Source of the DNA: Allosaccharopolyspora coralli
GTDB taxonomy: Bacteria > Actinomycetota > Actinomycetes > Mycobacteriales > Pseudonocardiaceae
DNA: 64,000 bases
Assembly (NCBI RefSeq): GCF_009664835.1
Contig: NZ_CP045929.1
Span: forward strand, 2,356,001 to 2,420,000
Reading direction: 5' to 3'
The position numbers and the translations under genes are program-made. Of the stretch, positions 32,110 through 39,557 are shown piece after piece (positions within the stretch are counted from its first letter, which is position 1; each line of letters begins with the position of its first letter). The notes beneath the pieces were generated by a model, which did no database searches, had not been told where the DNA came from, and worked only from the letters and a program-made list of their open reading frames with translations.

Positions 32110-33513
32110 TCAGCGGTAGCAGTAGGAGTCGGAGGAGGCATCGCCGCCTTCGACTCGGATCTGGTGCACGCGGCGACCGCGAAAGTCCTGCCCGTGGGGG
32201 AAGAACTGCGGGTCGATCGTCAGTCCGCCGGCGGGGTCGGCGTGGAGTGTGGCCATCCATGCTCCGACGCCGTCGGGGTAGAACTGGTCGTCCCAGGCAC
32301 CGTAGAGCGAGTTGGTGACGTAGACGCGGTTCCCGTCACGGCTGGTCTCGACCATCTGCGGCCCCCCGGCGAGTGCTTCGCCGGGCGCGGCGGGATGCGG
32401 CGTGCGGGAGACCACGCCGCCGAGGCGCACCGAACCGGTCTCGCGCGGGCTGGCGGGGTCGGTGACGTCGAACTGTTTGAGTTCGCCCGTGCCGTAGCAG
32501 GACACGTACAGCATCCGATCATCGACCGACAAGCTAATGTCAGTCACAAGCGGAGGAACGGCACCGAAGGGCCGCAGCACCGGCGGCAGTAGCTCAGCGG
32601 CGGCCGGTTCGGCCGGAATCGTGATGACCTTGTCGGCGACCCAGCGTTCACCGTCATGGTGCCAGTGCCACACCGAGGCGGACAGATCCTCGGTCGAGAC
32701 GACCACCCCGGCGAAGCCCCAGGTGGCTTCTGGATCGTGGGCCGGACGTAGTTCGAGCACCATCTGGTGCTGTTCGCCGAGGTCCACCCGTTGAATGTGC
32801 CGGCCCTCGGCGAGGTCCCAGAAGTGCAGCGCGTGCCCGTACTGGTTCGCCAGCAACAACTCAGGGTCCAGCCCGTTCTCGATCATCGAAGGGGTGCCCC
32901 ATTCGCTGGTGATCGCGGTGTTGCGCTGCAGGTGCCACCAAGCGTCGTAGGCCAGATACTGCGGCCCACGCTCAGTCTCCCACGCCCGCAGCACCTCGAA
33001 GCTGTCGTGGTCCAGCAGCGCGATCCCGCCCGGCCCCTCGGATCCGTTCGCACCGCCCAGGCAGGACAGGAAAATCCCATCCGGACCGCAGTGCAGCGTG
33101 TGCGGGCGGGAATACCCTGCCTTATCGGCCAACTCGTCGGCGCCGATGGTTTTCACCAGCCGCGGCTCCGTCGGATCGGGCTGGGTGTCGTAGATGTGGA
33201 TAGTTGAGCTGCGAATACCGGGCAACAGCAGATACCGGCGCGCCAACCCGTGCATGTCGTGGCCCTCGTGCATCAGGGCACTGCTGCAGGCGTTCCACCC
33301 GAAGTGATGCAGCTCGTCGCCATAGGTGGACAACTCGGCCCACCCAATCACGCGCCCGTAGGAGGCCGAGTCCGAGTCGACATTGACCACAGCTAGGGCA
33401 TCCGGCGACCGTCCGCTCCGGTCGAACGCGGCCACATAGGCCAACCGCTCGGCCGGGGCCGCTGCCGCCTCGGCCGGGCTACGGTAGAATGTCGGATCAG
33501 CGAATTCGGTCAT
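32110..33513 (-). CDS. Selenium-binding protein 56 family / methanethiol oxidase
   Basis: 467 residues from ATG 33513 (MTEFADPTFYRSP); an upstream in-frame start adds 18 unrelated residues. SBP56 motifs: YVAAFDRSGRSPDALAVVNV, ELHHFGWNACSSAL, YLLLPGIRSSTIHIYD, TLHCGPDGIFLSCLGG, SLYGAWDDQFYP and the final CYR. Bacterial members (MtoX) oxidise methanethiol to formaldehyde, sulfide and H2O2 with copper. In this operon it would process the CH3SH released from methylated organosulfur compounds. It is divergent in orientation from the upstream genes but clearly part of the module. Confidence 0.88.
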   Translation of the reverse strand: MTEFADPTFYRSPAEAAAAPAERLAYVAAFDRSGRSPDALAVVNVDSDSASYGRVIGWAELSTYGDELHHFGWNACSSALMHEGHDMHGLARRYLLLPGIRSSTIHIYDTQPDPTEPRLVKTIGADELADKAGYSRPHTLHCGPDGIFLSCLGGANGSEGPGGIALLDHDSFEVLRAWETERGPQYLAYDAWWHLQRNTAITSEWGTPSMIENGLDPELLLANQYGHALHFWDLAEGRHIQRVDLGEQHQMVLELRPAHDPEATWGFAGVVVSTEDLSASVWHWHHDGERWVADKVITIPAEPAAAELLPPVLRPFGAVPPLVTDISLSVDDRMLYVSCYGTGELKQFDVTDPASPRETGSVRLGGVVSRTPHPAAPGEALAGGPQMVETSRDGNRVYVTNSLYGAWDDQFYPDGVGAWMATLHADPAGGLTIDPQFFPHGQDFRGRRVHQIRVEGGDASSDSYCYR

Positions 33514-33535
33514 GGCTACTCCGTTCCTACGTGGT

Positions 33536-33555
33536 CGGCACGACCAGTCGTGCCG
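33536..33555. promoter_or_regulatory. Inverted repeat upstream of the methanethiol oxidase gene
   Basis: CGGCACGAC and GTCGTGCCG are perfect arms with a 2-base centre, 22 bases before the ATG on the minus strand. It could be an operator or a 5' UTR hairpin over the leader. Confidence 0.45.
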
Positions 33556-33572
33556 CTGAACGGTCATCGTCT

Positions 33573-33613
33573 TCTCACTGATGCTGTGGATGGTCCTCTC
33601 ACTGATGCTGTGG
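33573..33613. repeat. 24-bp tandem repeat, 1.7 copies
   Basis: TCTCACTGATGCTGTGG occurs at 33573 and again at 33597, 24 bases apart, in the 107-base gap between the TauE and methanethiol oxidase genes. The two may be paired binding sites in the leader. Confidence 0.6.
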
Positions 33614-33620
33614 CTGAGAG

Positions 33621-34538
33621 TTACGACCCTGCTGCGGTAGCCGCGTCCTCAGCCTCCACAGCAGGCTTGGTGCCCTGCTGGCGATCCAGCCGGGTGGCGC
33701 GGATGGCGAGGATGATCGCGGTGAGCCAGCCTGCAATCAACACGGCGTACAGGGGGACGCTGAGTAGGGTCTCGAAGCCGATCGCTTGCAAGAAGGTGCG
33801 CAGGTTAGTCAGCACGATTACCCCGCCGACCAGAGTGCCCAGCAGTCGGGCGTTGAGAAATCGCACCACCCAGGCCGCGATCGGCGCGGCGATGACGCCG
33901 CCGACCAGCAGCGCAGCCACCACGCGGAACGGGATCTCCGAGGCGGACAGGCCGAACAGGAACCCGAGGCTGGCTCCGATGGTGACGATGAATTCGCTGG
34001 CAGCGATGGTGCCCACGACTTTGCGCGGCTCCATGCGGCGCGACGCCAGCAGCGTCGAGGAGCCCACCGGTCCCCAGCCTCCGCCGCCGACGGCGTCCAT
34101 GAACCCTGCTACCACCGCCAGCGGAGTCAAGAACCGGCGCGGCACTGAACGCACCCGCACCACCGGGCCGGACCGATCGACCGCGAACTGCAACAGGATG
34201 TAAATCCCTACACCGAACAAGATCACCGCGACCACGGGCTCGGCCGCCGCAGCCGGGATCGATGTCAAAAACGTCGCCCCCACGAACGCGGAGATCCCGC
34301 CCGGTACGGCTAACCAGCCGATCTTGGGCCAGTCGACGTTGCCGAACCGCCAGTGCGATAAGCCCGAAGCCAGCGTCGTGCCCACTTCGGCCAGATGCGT
34401 GCTCGCCGAGGCCATCGCCGGGGCGATCCCCGCCGCCAGCAACACTGTGGTCGAGGTCACGCCGAACGCCATTCCCAGCGCCCCATCAACCAGCTGGCCG
34501 GCCAGCCCCGCCAACGCCAGCAACACGAAGCTACCCAT
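33621..34538 (-). CDS. TauE/SafE-family sulfite/sulfonate exporter
   Basis: 305 residues from ATG 34538. Eight or so membrane segments; the first conserved loop LVDGALGMAFGVTSTTVLLA and the mirror motif GFMDAVGGGGWGPVGSSTLL are the two family signatures. Family members export sulfite, sulfoacetate or other sulfur oxyanions. Here it would remove excess sulfite from desulfonation. Divergent from the Rrf2 regulator gene, with the shared site 34558-34573 in the gap, and upstream of the methanethiol oxidase gene on the same strand. Confidence 0.92.
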   Translation of the reverse strand: MGSFVLLALAGLAGQLVDGALGMAFGVTSTTVLLAAGIAPAMASASTHLAEVGTTLASGLSHWRFGNVDWPKIGWLAVPGGISAFVGATFLTSIPAAAAEPVVAVILFGVGIYILLQFAVDRSGPVVRVRSVPRRFLTPLAVVAGFMDAVGGGGWGPVGSSTLLASRRMEPRKVVGTIAASEFIVTIGASLGFLFGLSASEIPFRVVAALLVGGVIAAPIAAWVVRFLNARLLGTLVGGVIVLTNLRTFLQAIGFETLLSVPLYAVLIAGWLTAIILAIRATRLDRQQGTKPAVEAEDAATAAGS

Positions 34539-34557
34539 CAAACGCCTCCGAAAAGTA

Positions 34558-34573
34558 TACCAAAAAAGTCTAG
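34558..34573. promoter_or_regulatory. Candidate Rrf2 regulator site, second copy
   Basis: TACCAAAAAAGTCTAG, matching 24456-24471 at 12 of 16 positions, inside the AT-rich divergent promoter of the TauE and Rrf2 genes. Autoregulation plus control of both operon ends would follow. Confidence 0.4.
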
Positions 34574-34654
34574 ATAGTAGCGTTGCTGATGGGAGTCCTC
34601 ATGTCACGCGATACCACCATGTGGACCACCTGCTTCAGAAAGGATCATGACGGC

Positions 34655-35107
34655 GTGCGCATCTCCACCCGAACCGACTACGGCGTGCGCGCTCTGATCG
34701 AACTCGCTCGCGCGAACAGGTTGCTCAGCGCGGAGCAGATCGCGACCGCCCAGCACATCTCGCAGCCATTCCTGCTGACCCTGCTGGCAGAACTCCGCCG
34801 TGCCGGACTGGTCACCAGCCAACGCGGGAAGAACGGTGGTTGGTCGCTGGCACGTCCGGCGCAGGCCATCACAATCGCTGATGTGATCCGTGCCGTCGAC
34901 GGTCCCCTCATCAACGTTCACGGATCACGACCAGAAGACATCGACTACGGCAGCGCCGGACACGGCCTGCAACTCGTCTGGATCGCGCTGCGCAGTTCCC
35001 TCCGTGAAGTCCTTGAACATGTCACGATCACCGACGTCGCGGACGGAACACTGCCCCCATCAATCCACAGCCGCACCCAAGACGACGAGGTATGGCACAG
35101 CCGCTGA
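34655..35107 (+). CDS. Rrf2-family regulator (CymR-like)
   Basis: 150 residues from GTG 34655; the frame extends upstream but homology starts at MRISTRTDYGVRALIELARA. The winged HTH is LSAEQIATAQHISQPFLLTL, LAELRRAGLVTSQRGKNGGW, SLARPAQAITIADVIRAVDG. The cysteine cluster of IscR/NsrR is absent, so it does not carry an Fe-S cluster; like CymR it may sense the cysteine/sulfur status through a partner. It probably controls the whole sulfur module. Confidence 0.9.
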   Translation: MRISTRTDYGVRALIELARANRLLSAEQIATAQHISQPFLLTLLAELRRAGLVTSQRGKNGGWSLARPAQAITIADVIRAVDGPLINVHGSRPEDIDYGSAGHGLQLVWIALRSSLREVLEHVTITDVADGTLPPSIHSRTQDDEVWHSR

Positions 35108-35300
35108 CCCTCAGCGGCTGCCGATCCGTTCGTCATGGTGCCCGCACGCGGACCGTCACCACGACCGGCTCCGCTCAGGCGTGGCTTAAGTGAGCACGAC
35201 GACTCTGTATGGACGACCGGCCGCCAGCGCGCATTCGGGTTAGAAGCCGCCCACGCGGAATGTATGGGTGCGGAAGGTGTGGCGGGGCTCTCTGATTAAC

Positions 35301-35633
35301 GGTTCTGGCCCATTTTCGGTGGTGACGATCCGTCGTGCCCAAACCCGGACCACGACCCGCCGCCCGTCCACCGGTACATCAGCGAGTCCGCGTTCGGCAT
35401 AACCATGGACTCGCCCGGCCTCCACGCCGCATCCCGGGCAGGTCACCGGCCCCGGCGGCGTCGACGCCCGGACGACGAGCACCACGGTCGCATCCTCGAC
35501 CCCTCGATGACCAGGTATGACAACCCGGAGAGCACCAACGTCAGAAGTCGATCACCATCGCACCAGCGTCACCTGTCACAACCCGCCGTGACCGCCCGAA
35601 GCGGGCCGTCACCATCGAAAACGGGGCCAGAGC
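35301..35633. mobile_element. Remnant of an ISL3-type insertion sequence (333 bp)
   Basis: Terminal inverted repeats start GGTTCTGGCCCATTTTCGGT at 35301 and end with the reverse complement of GCTCTGGCCCCGTTTTCGAT at 35633. Between them the minus strand encodes only the start of an ISL3 transposase: VVLVVRASTPPGPVTCPGCG, then VEAGRVHGYAERGLADVPVD and GRRVVVRVWARR, the zinc-finger and oligomerisation part. The catalytic two thirds are deleted. No matching target repeats were found. It sits in the decayed end of the cargo. Confidence 0.75.
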
Positions 35634-35701
35634 TATCTCGAGGACGCTTGAGTGCTTCAACCATCCGTTGAATCGACTGCGCGGGTCGTGGCTCGGCTCA
35701 G

Positions 35702-35890
35702 TCAGTCGGGGTCACCGCGTTCACCGAACCAGTGTGCGAGTCTGCCGCGGCGGCTGACCGCGCGAAGTCGGCGTTCTGCAGCCTCGCGTTGTGTCTGCGT
35801 CGTCACGATGAGCAGTTCGTCTCCCACTCTGAGTCCCGTATTGGCTTCAGGAACAAAGGCCTGACCTTCGCGGACGACGAGCGTGATCAC
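35702..35890 (-). pseudogene. C-terminal fragment of a K+/H+ antiporter (TrkA-C domain)
   Basis: The minus strand reads ITLVVREGQAFVPEANTGLR, VGDELLIVTTQTQREAAERR, LRAVSRRGRLAHWFGERG and stops at 35702. This is the TrkA-C regulatory domain that ends NhaP2/CvrA-type potassium/proton antiporters. The membrane part is gone: at 35890 the sequence changes directly into the truncated tnpA copy. It marks a rearrangement inside the transposon. Confidence 0.75.
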
Positions 35891-37181
35891 GCCAGGCTTT
35901 CGGCACCACCCCGTCGACCGGCACTGATTCCTCGCTGGCGTAGAAACGCACCTTGCCGTCGACGTCGCGATAGCGTTGCAGCAGCTCCAGGGCGTGCATG
36001 ATCGGCCGGTAGGCCGTGTTGTTACACCGAAAATCCAACGCGGCCAACAGCGGCGGCAGCATCCGCCGATAGTGGTTCGAATACGAGGCTCGCAACACCG
36101 TACGCACCCGAGCTTGAAAAGCCTGCTGGTTGGCTTTGGCTTCCTTGACTAGATCGTGCAGCGTGGTCTCACCCACCACCGGGTACAGGGCGGTGCGCAC
36201 CTGCTCGTCCGGGTGTTCCAGCGCCGTCTCGGCCATCCGAAACAAGATGCCGTCCTTGCCCCGCACCCGGCGCAGATCGTCGGTGAGCTCGCGCTCGACC
36301 TTCCGGTCCGCCTTCGTGTTGATCTTGTGAATCAGGCCGATCAGCAGGTCGACCAACGCATCAGTGATCTCGGTTTGCCGCATCCAGCACAGCGCCGCCA
36401 ACAACGTCAGCCGCACCTCGCGGGGCGATTCACGCAGATCGGATGGGTACGAACGCATCGCTCGCGCCCGCCAGGCGACCACCAGCCTCTCCGAGGTGTC
36501 GGTGAACAACCCCTCCGGCAGCCCCAGTTGCCACACTGCCGTCAGCTTGTCGATCTCGGCCAGCACCGTCTCCAACCCGATCTGACCGGGATCGGCTTTC
36601 AGCTCCGCCAACAGCCCCCGGCCTGCGGAGTCGTCCTCGGCGATCAGCACCTCCAGCGCGGCCACACTCGCCTCGGGCAACCGCTCGACCGTGCGGTGGC
36701 AAAACCGCTGCTCGAACGTCGAGCGGGCCGAACCGATTATGCGGTCCAGCCGTCCGGGTGGCTCGATCCCGTCGGCGCGACACCGCACCAGCACCGCCTG
36801 CCGCAACCGATCCTCACGCAGCTCAACCGGGCAGACCTCCTCGGCCAACCACCCGGCCAGCTTGTCCTCATCACCCCGGGAGAACTCCCGGAAACCGAAC
36901 GCGGTCCGGATCTGGGCGCGGTGATACTCGATCGAGCGAGAGCGCCACGAGTAGCGGCCGAACTCCTCGGCAGGCACGCCAACCTGCTCAGCGACGTAGC
37001 CGACCGCCTGCGACGGGACCTCCTCGGCATACCGCGGGAACCGCGCCTCGATCTCGAAGAACTTCAGCAACAACGCGAACCCGAGCCGCGTCGACCCGGA
37101 CTTGTTGCCCACCAGACGCCAGTCATCGCCCACCAGAGTCCACGACTCCACCAGCTCATCCGGCTGCCACTCGCGCTGCAC
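35890..37181 (-). pseudogene. Truncated second copy of tnpA
   Basis: From its start at 37181 it encodes the same N-terminal 430 residues as the full tnpA ([20 protein letters not shown] ... [12 protein letters not shown]) with no amino-acid difference seen, then runs into the antiporter fragment. Together with the IR the copy spans 35890-37267, 1378 bp, matching 11437-12814. All DDE residues are missing. At the break the intact copy reads GGCGGGAGGCGGTGATCGAC and this one GGCGTGATCACG, so a short TGATC homology may have guided the deletion. Confidence 0.93.
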
Positions 37182-37229
37182 AACGTCACGCTATCGATCA
37201 TCGAGCACAGCCCTGGATGGAGCCTCCGC

Positions 37230-37267
37230 TACTTTGCGGCTCAGGACAGCTTCGGGAGTACAGGGCC
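37230..37267 (-). repeat. Right terminal inverted repeat (38 bp)
   Basis: Reverse complement of the left IR, ending AGTACAGGGCC. The next five bases, AACGA (37268-37272), equal those before the left end, which identifies it as the outer right end of the insertion. Confidence 0.93.
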
Positions 37268-37587
37268 AACGACGCCACGATCCGCTGATTGAGCAGCTCC
37301 ACCAGCTCCCGCACCGAACCCTCTTCGCGCAGATCACGCAGCGTTTCCGGGAGCCGGTCCACTTCCTTGCGCAGCCGCACGCCCTCCGGCAGCAGTGAGT
37401 CGCTCGACAAGCCTTCCTTGTCCAGCCGCGTCTTCACCCACGCCAGCGCAGTGTCCGAACCGCGATCGGGCGGAATCGGCTTGCCTGCACCCGGCAGGTC
37501 GTCCAGCTCGCCCCGTTCCTGCGCGGTCCGAATCTGCCGGTCGATCCACGACTCGTAGGACATCCCCGCAGGCTTGCGCTCCGTCAT
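37268..37587 (-). pseudogene. DUF1992 (DnaJ-subfamily C28-like) gene, 5' half
   Basis: ATG 37587 starts MTERKPAGMSYESWIDRQIR, TAQERGELDDLPGAGKPIP, then LRKEVDRLPETLRDLREEGS and ELVELLNQRIVAS at the transposon border. The first half, with SxxExWIDRQIxxAxxRGE and LPGxGKP, is the diagnostic start of DUF1992. The remaining codons are 25.8 kb away (11436-11248). Translation into the transposon adds only a few residues before a stop, so the gene is inactivated. Confidence 0.92.
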
Positions 37588-37639
37588 GACTCCGATTCTG
37601 CCGCACACACCCCGGAAACCGCACCGACAAGGAGACCGT

Positions 37640-38170
37640 ATGCGTTCGACAGGCAGTCGTCTCATCGTCCTCACAGGAGGCCCCGGGACAGGCAAGACGA
37701 CCGTTCTCACCCTCCTTGCCGACGCGGGGTTTCCGGTGATGCCTGAGTCAGCACGCGCGATCTTGCGCGCCCACCACGGAACTCCGTCGCCGGAGGAGTT
37801 CGCCCTTCTGATGTTGCGACGAGACCGCATGCAACACCGCCTCGCGTCCCGATCCCGGTCCACAGTGTTCTTCGACCGCGGACTCGGTGACATCCTCGGC
37901 CACCTGCGCCTGCACGGGCGTCCCGTCCCGCACGAACTTCGCCACGCCGCGCGGACGCTGCGCTACGACCACGTCGTCGTCGCTGCCCCCTGGCCCGAGA
38001 TCTACACCGCCGACACCGAACGCACTCAGACGTTCGACGAGGCCGTCGAAAGCAGCCGTGCCGTCACCTCGGCGTACGAGGAGCTGGGGTACCGCCCCTG
38101 TGCCTTGCCTCACGCCGACGTCGCCACGCGGGCTCGATTCCTCCTGCGCTGGGAGGGCGAGAACGACTGA
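37640..38170 (+). CDS. AAA-type P-loop ATPase (AAA_28-like)
   Basis: 176 residues from ATG 37640 with AAGGAGACC upstream. Walker A is VLTGGPGTGKTTVLTLLA at the N-terminus; FPVMPESARAILRAHHG, TVFFDRGLGDILGHLRLHG and VVVAAPWPEIYTADTERTQT, FDEA follow, which is the pattern of small predicted nucleotide kinases/ATPases with an RxxD-type lid. No substrate is known. It is the first intact gene right of the transposon, divergent from the broken DUF1992 gene. Confidence 0.85.
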   Translation: MRSTGSRLIVLTGGPGTGKTTVLTLLADAGFPVMPESARAILRAHHGTPSPEEFALLMLRRDRMQHRLASRSRSTVFFDRGLGDILGHLRLHGRPVPHELRHAARTLRYDHVVVAAPWPEIYTADTERTQTFDEAVESSRAVTSAYEELGYRPCALPHADVATRARFLLRWEGEND

Positions 38171-38268
38171 GAAGCACGCAGCTACTGAGCCCGAAGTGGA
38201 CTTGTTCTCCGGATCTCGGCAGTGATTTGTTCCGGAACACCGTCGGTGGTGAGGGGTGGAGGGTAATG

Positions 38269-38292
38269 TAATTTCGTTCATTACTGAAATTA
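38269..38292. promoter_or_regulatory. Inverted repeat in an AT-rich promoter region
   Basis: TAATTTC (38269-38275) and GAAATTA (38286-38292) are perfect arms with a 10-base centre; GTAATG and CATTAC overlap them as a second symmetric pair. The stretch 38255-38310 is much more AT-rich than its surroundings and lies upstream of the 60-residue reading frame, so it likely holds a promoter and operator. Confidence 0.4.
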
Positions 38293-38415
38293 TCGTGGCA
38301 GAGAAATCTACTTCTCGGTCGGGCGAATCCGACAACCACCACGGCGCGCCGAGCGTGCGAGGTGCAGTACAGCCAAGGACTATCGATGCACAAGCGCCGA
38401 GGAGAGGAGACCGCC

Positions 38416-38598
38416 GTGCCGTCTCGTGATCTGGACTCCGTGTCCACCGTGTCGCCGCTCTCCCCGGTCGCCACACGCCACTCGCCGGTGCGCGCCCCGA
38501 GACATCTTGATCCGGCACCGGACAGTCCGCTGGTGCCGGCGCAGACCGCGCTGGGCGACGACGTCGGCGAGGAACACTTGATCCGCGGATACGACTGA
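38416..38598 (+). CDS. Small hypothetical protein (60 residues)
   Basis: GTG 38416 follows a strong GGAGAGGAGA ribosome-binding site. The product, MPSRDLDSVSTVSPLSPVAT ... GDDVGEEHLIRGYD, has no cysteine, no membrane segment and many Pro/Ser/Asp, so it is likely disordered. In-frame ATG 38386 is an alternative that makes 70 residues. Not recognised; the ribosome site and the AT-rich promoter-like sequence upstream are the main support. Confidence 0.4.
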   Translation: MPSRDLDSVSTVSPLSPVATRHSPVRAPRHLDPAPDSPLVPAQTALGDDVGEEHLIRGYD

Positions 38599-38668
38599 GC
38601 CTCGCCGCTGCCCGGAACGTCGCCACTCCGTCAGATGGACGGCACTGAGTGCCAGGTGCTCACGGGCG

Positions 38669-39403
38669 TCAGCTCAAGTCTCGGAGCGCGTGTTCCATCC
38701 GCTCCCGTACCACCGCGACCTCGGCGCTCGTCCGCACGACTCCGACCACCACGTCGTGGGGCGTCACGTCTGTCGGAGAGGGTCCGTCCTCCCAACCGGA
38801 ACGCACCACGTCGAGCGCACTCCGCAGCCGTCCGGAGGCGTCGACCGTTCCGCGACTGCGCAACCAGTCCCGGAGCACCTGATTGTGCGCGGCCACCACT
38901 CCCCCGGCGACGATCGCGGCATGCAAGTCGCCCTCCGCACGGTCCCGGAACCGCTCGCGCAAGAAGCGGGCGAACACCCGCTGGTAGCGATCGACACTGG
39001 CCACTTCCTTGTCGCGGAGCGATTCGACCTGGCGTGAGAGGTCGAATCGCTTGAGCGAGAGCTCGGGTTCTGCCAGGTACATGTCGAGTACCACCTCGGC
39101 GGTGCGGCACACGACCAGCACCGGCGAACGGGAGGGATCGGCCGTCCGCAGCAGGTCGACGACCTGCGCGAGCCGCTCGTCATGGTCCGGGAACACGACG
39201 TCGTCCTTCGAGCGGAAGTAACGGAAGAACGTTCGTCGCCCGACACCGGCCGCCTCCGCGATCTGGTCGACGGTGGTGGCCTCGAAGCCGTGTTCGGCGA
39301 AGAGGTCGAGCGCCGTGACGGCCAGCTGCGACCGGAGCCTCCTGCGCCCCGAGGCCGTCCGCCCCGCGCGTGAGGCGCCCACCGGCTGCACAGACTCCGC
39401 CAT
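38669..39403 (-). CDS. TetR-family regulator
   Basis: 244 residues from ATG 39403. HTH: LRSQLAVTALDLFAEHGFEA, TTVDQIAEAAGVGRRTFFRY, FRSKDDVVF. The C-terminal domain has FDLSRQVESLRDKEVASVDR and an all-helical layout. It is divergent from the acyl-CoA dehydrogenase gene with about 150 bases between, so control of fatty or branched acyl-CoA oxidation is likely. Confidence 0.9.
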   Translation of the reverse strand: MAESVQPVGASRAGRTASGRRRLRSQLAVTALDLFAEHGFEATTVDQIAEAAGVGRRTFFRYFRSKDDVVFPDHDERLAQVVDLLRTADPSRSPVLVVCRTAEVVLDMYLAEPELSLKRFDLSRQVESLRDKEVASVDRYQRVFARFLRERFRDRAEGDLHAAIVAGGVVAAHNQVLRDWLRSRGTVDASGRLRSALDVVRSGWEDGPSPTDVTPHDVVVGVVRTSAEVAVVRERMEHALRDLS

Positions 39404-39557
39404 GCCCGCAACGTACCGCATCACGTTGTCCTGTGGCACTCGGTGCCGTTAGCATGGGTGTCCCGTGACCGTGTTTCACGGCGCGCGAGAAGACCCCCGA
39501 GAGGGTCTGCCCCAGCACCCGAGGCGCGCAGTGGCGCCGGAACCCAGGAGGCGTGTG

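Larger units (their letters stand above)
11437..37267. mobile_element. 25.8-kb Tn3-family transposon with two cargo modules
   Basis: The element is bounded by 38-bp inverted repeats at 11437-11474 and 37230-37267 that are identical when one is reverse-complemented (outer end GGCCCTGTACTCCCG). The 5 bases outside are AACGA at 11432-11436 and AACGA at 37268-37272, the 5-bp duplication expected of Tn3 transposition. It interrupts a DUF1992 gene. It carries a full tnpA, tnpR, a third internal IR at 24354-24391, a cytosine-nucleoside module (14.5-23.4 kb), an organosulfur module (24.5-35.1 kb) and a truncated second tnpA. Twin target repeats show the outer ends were used in the last transposition. 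Confidence 0.93.
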
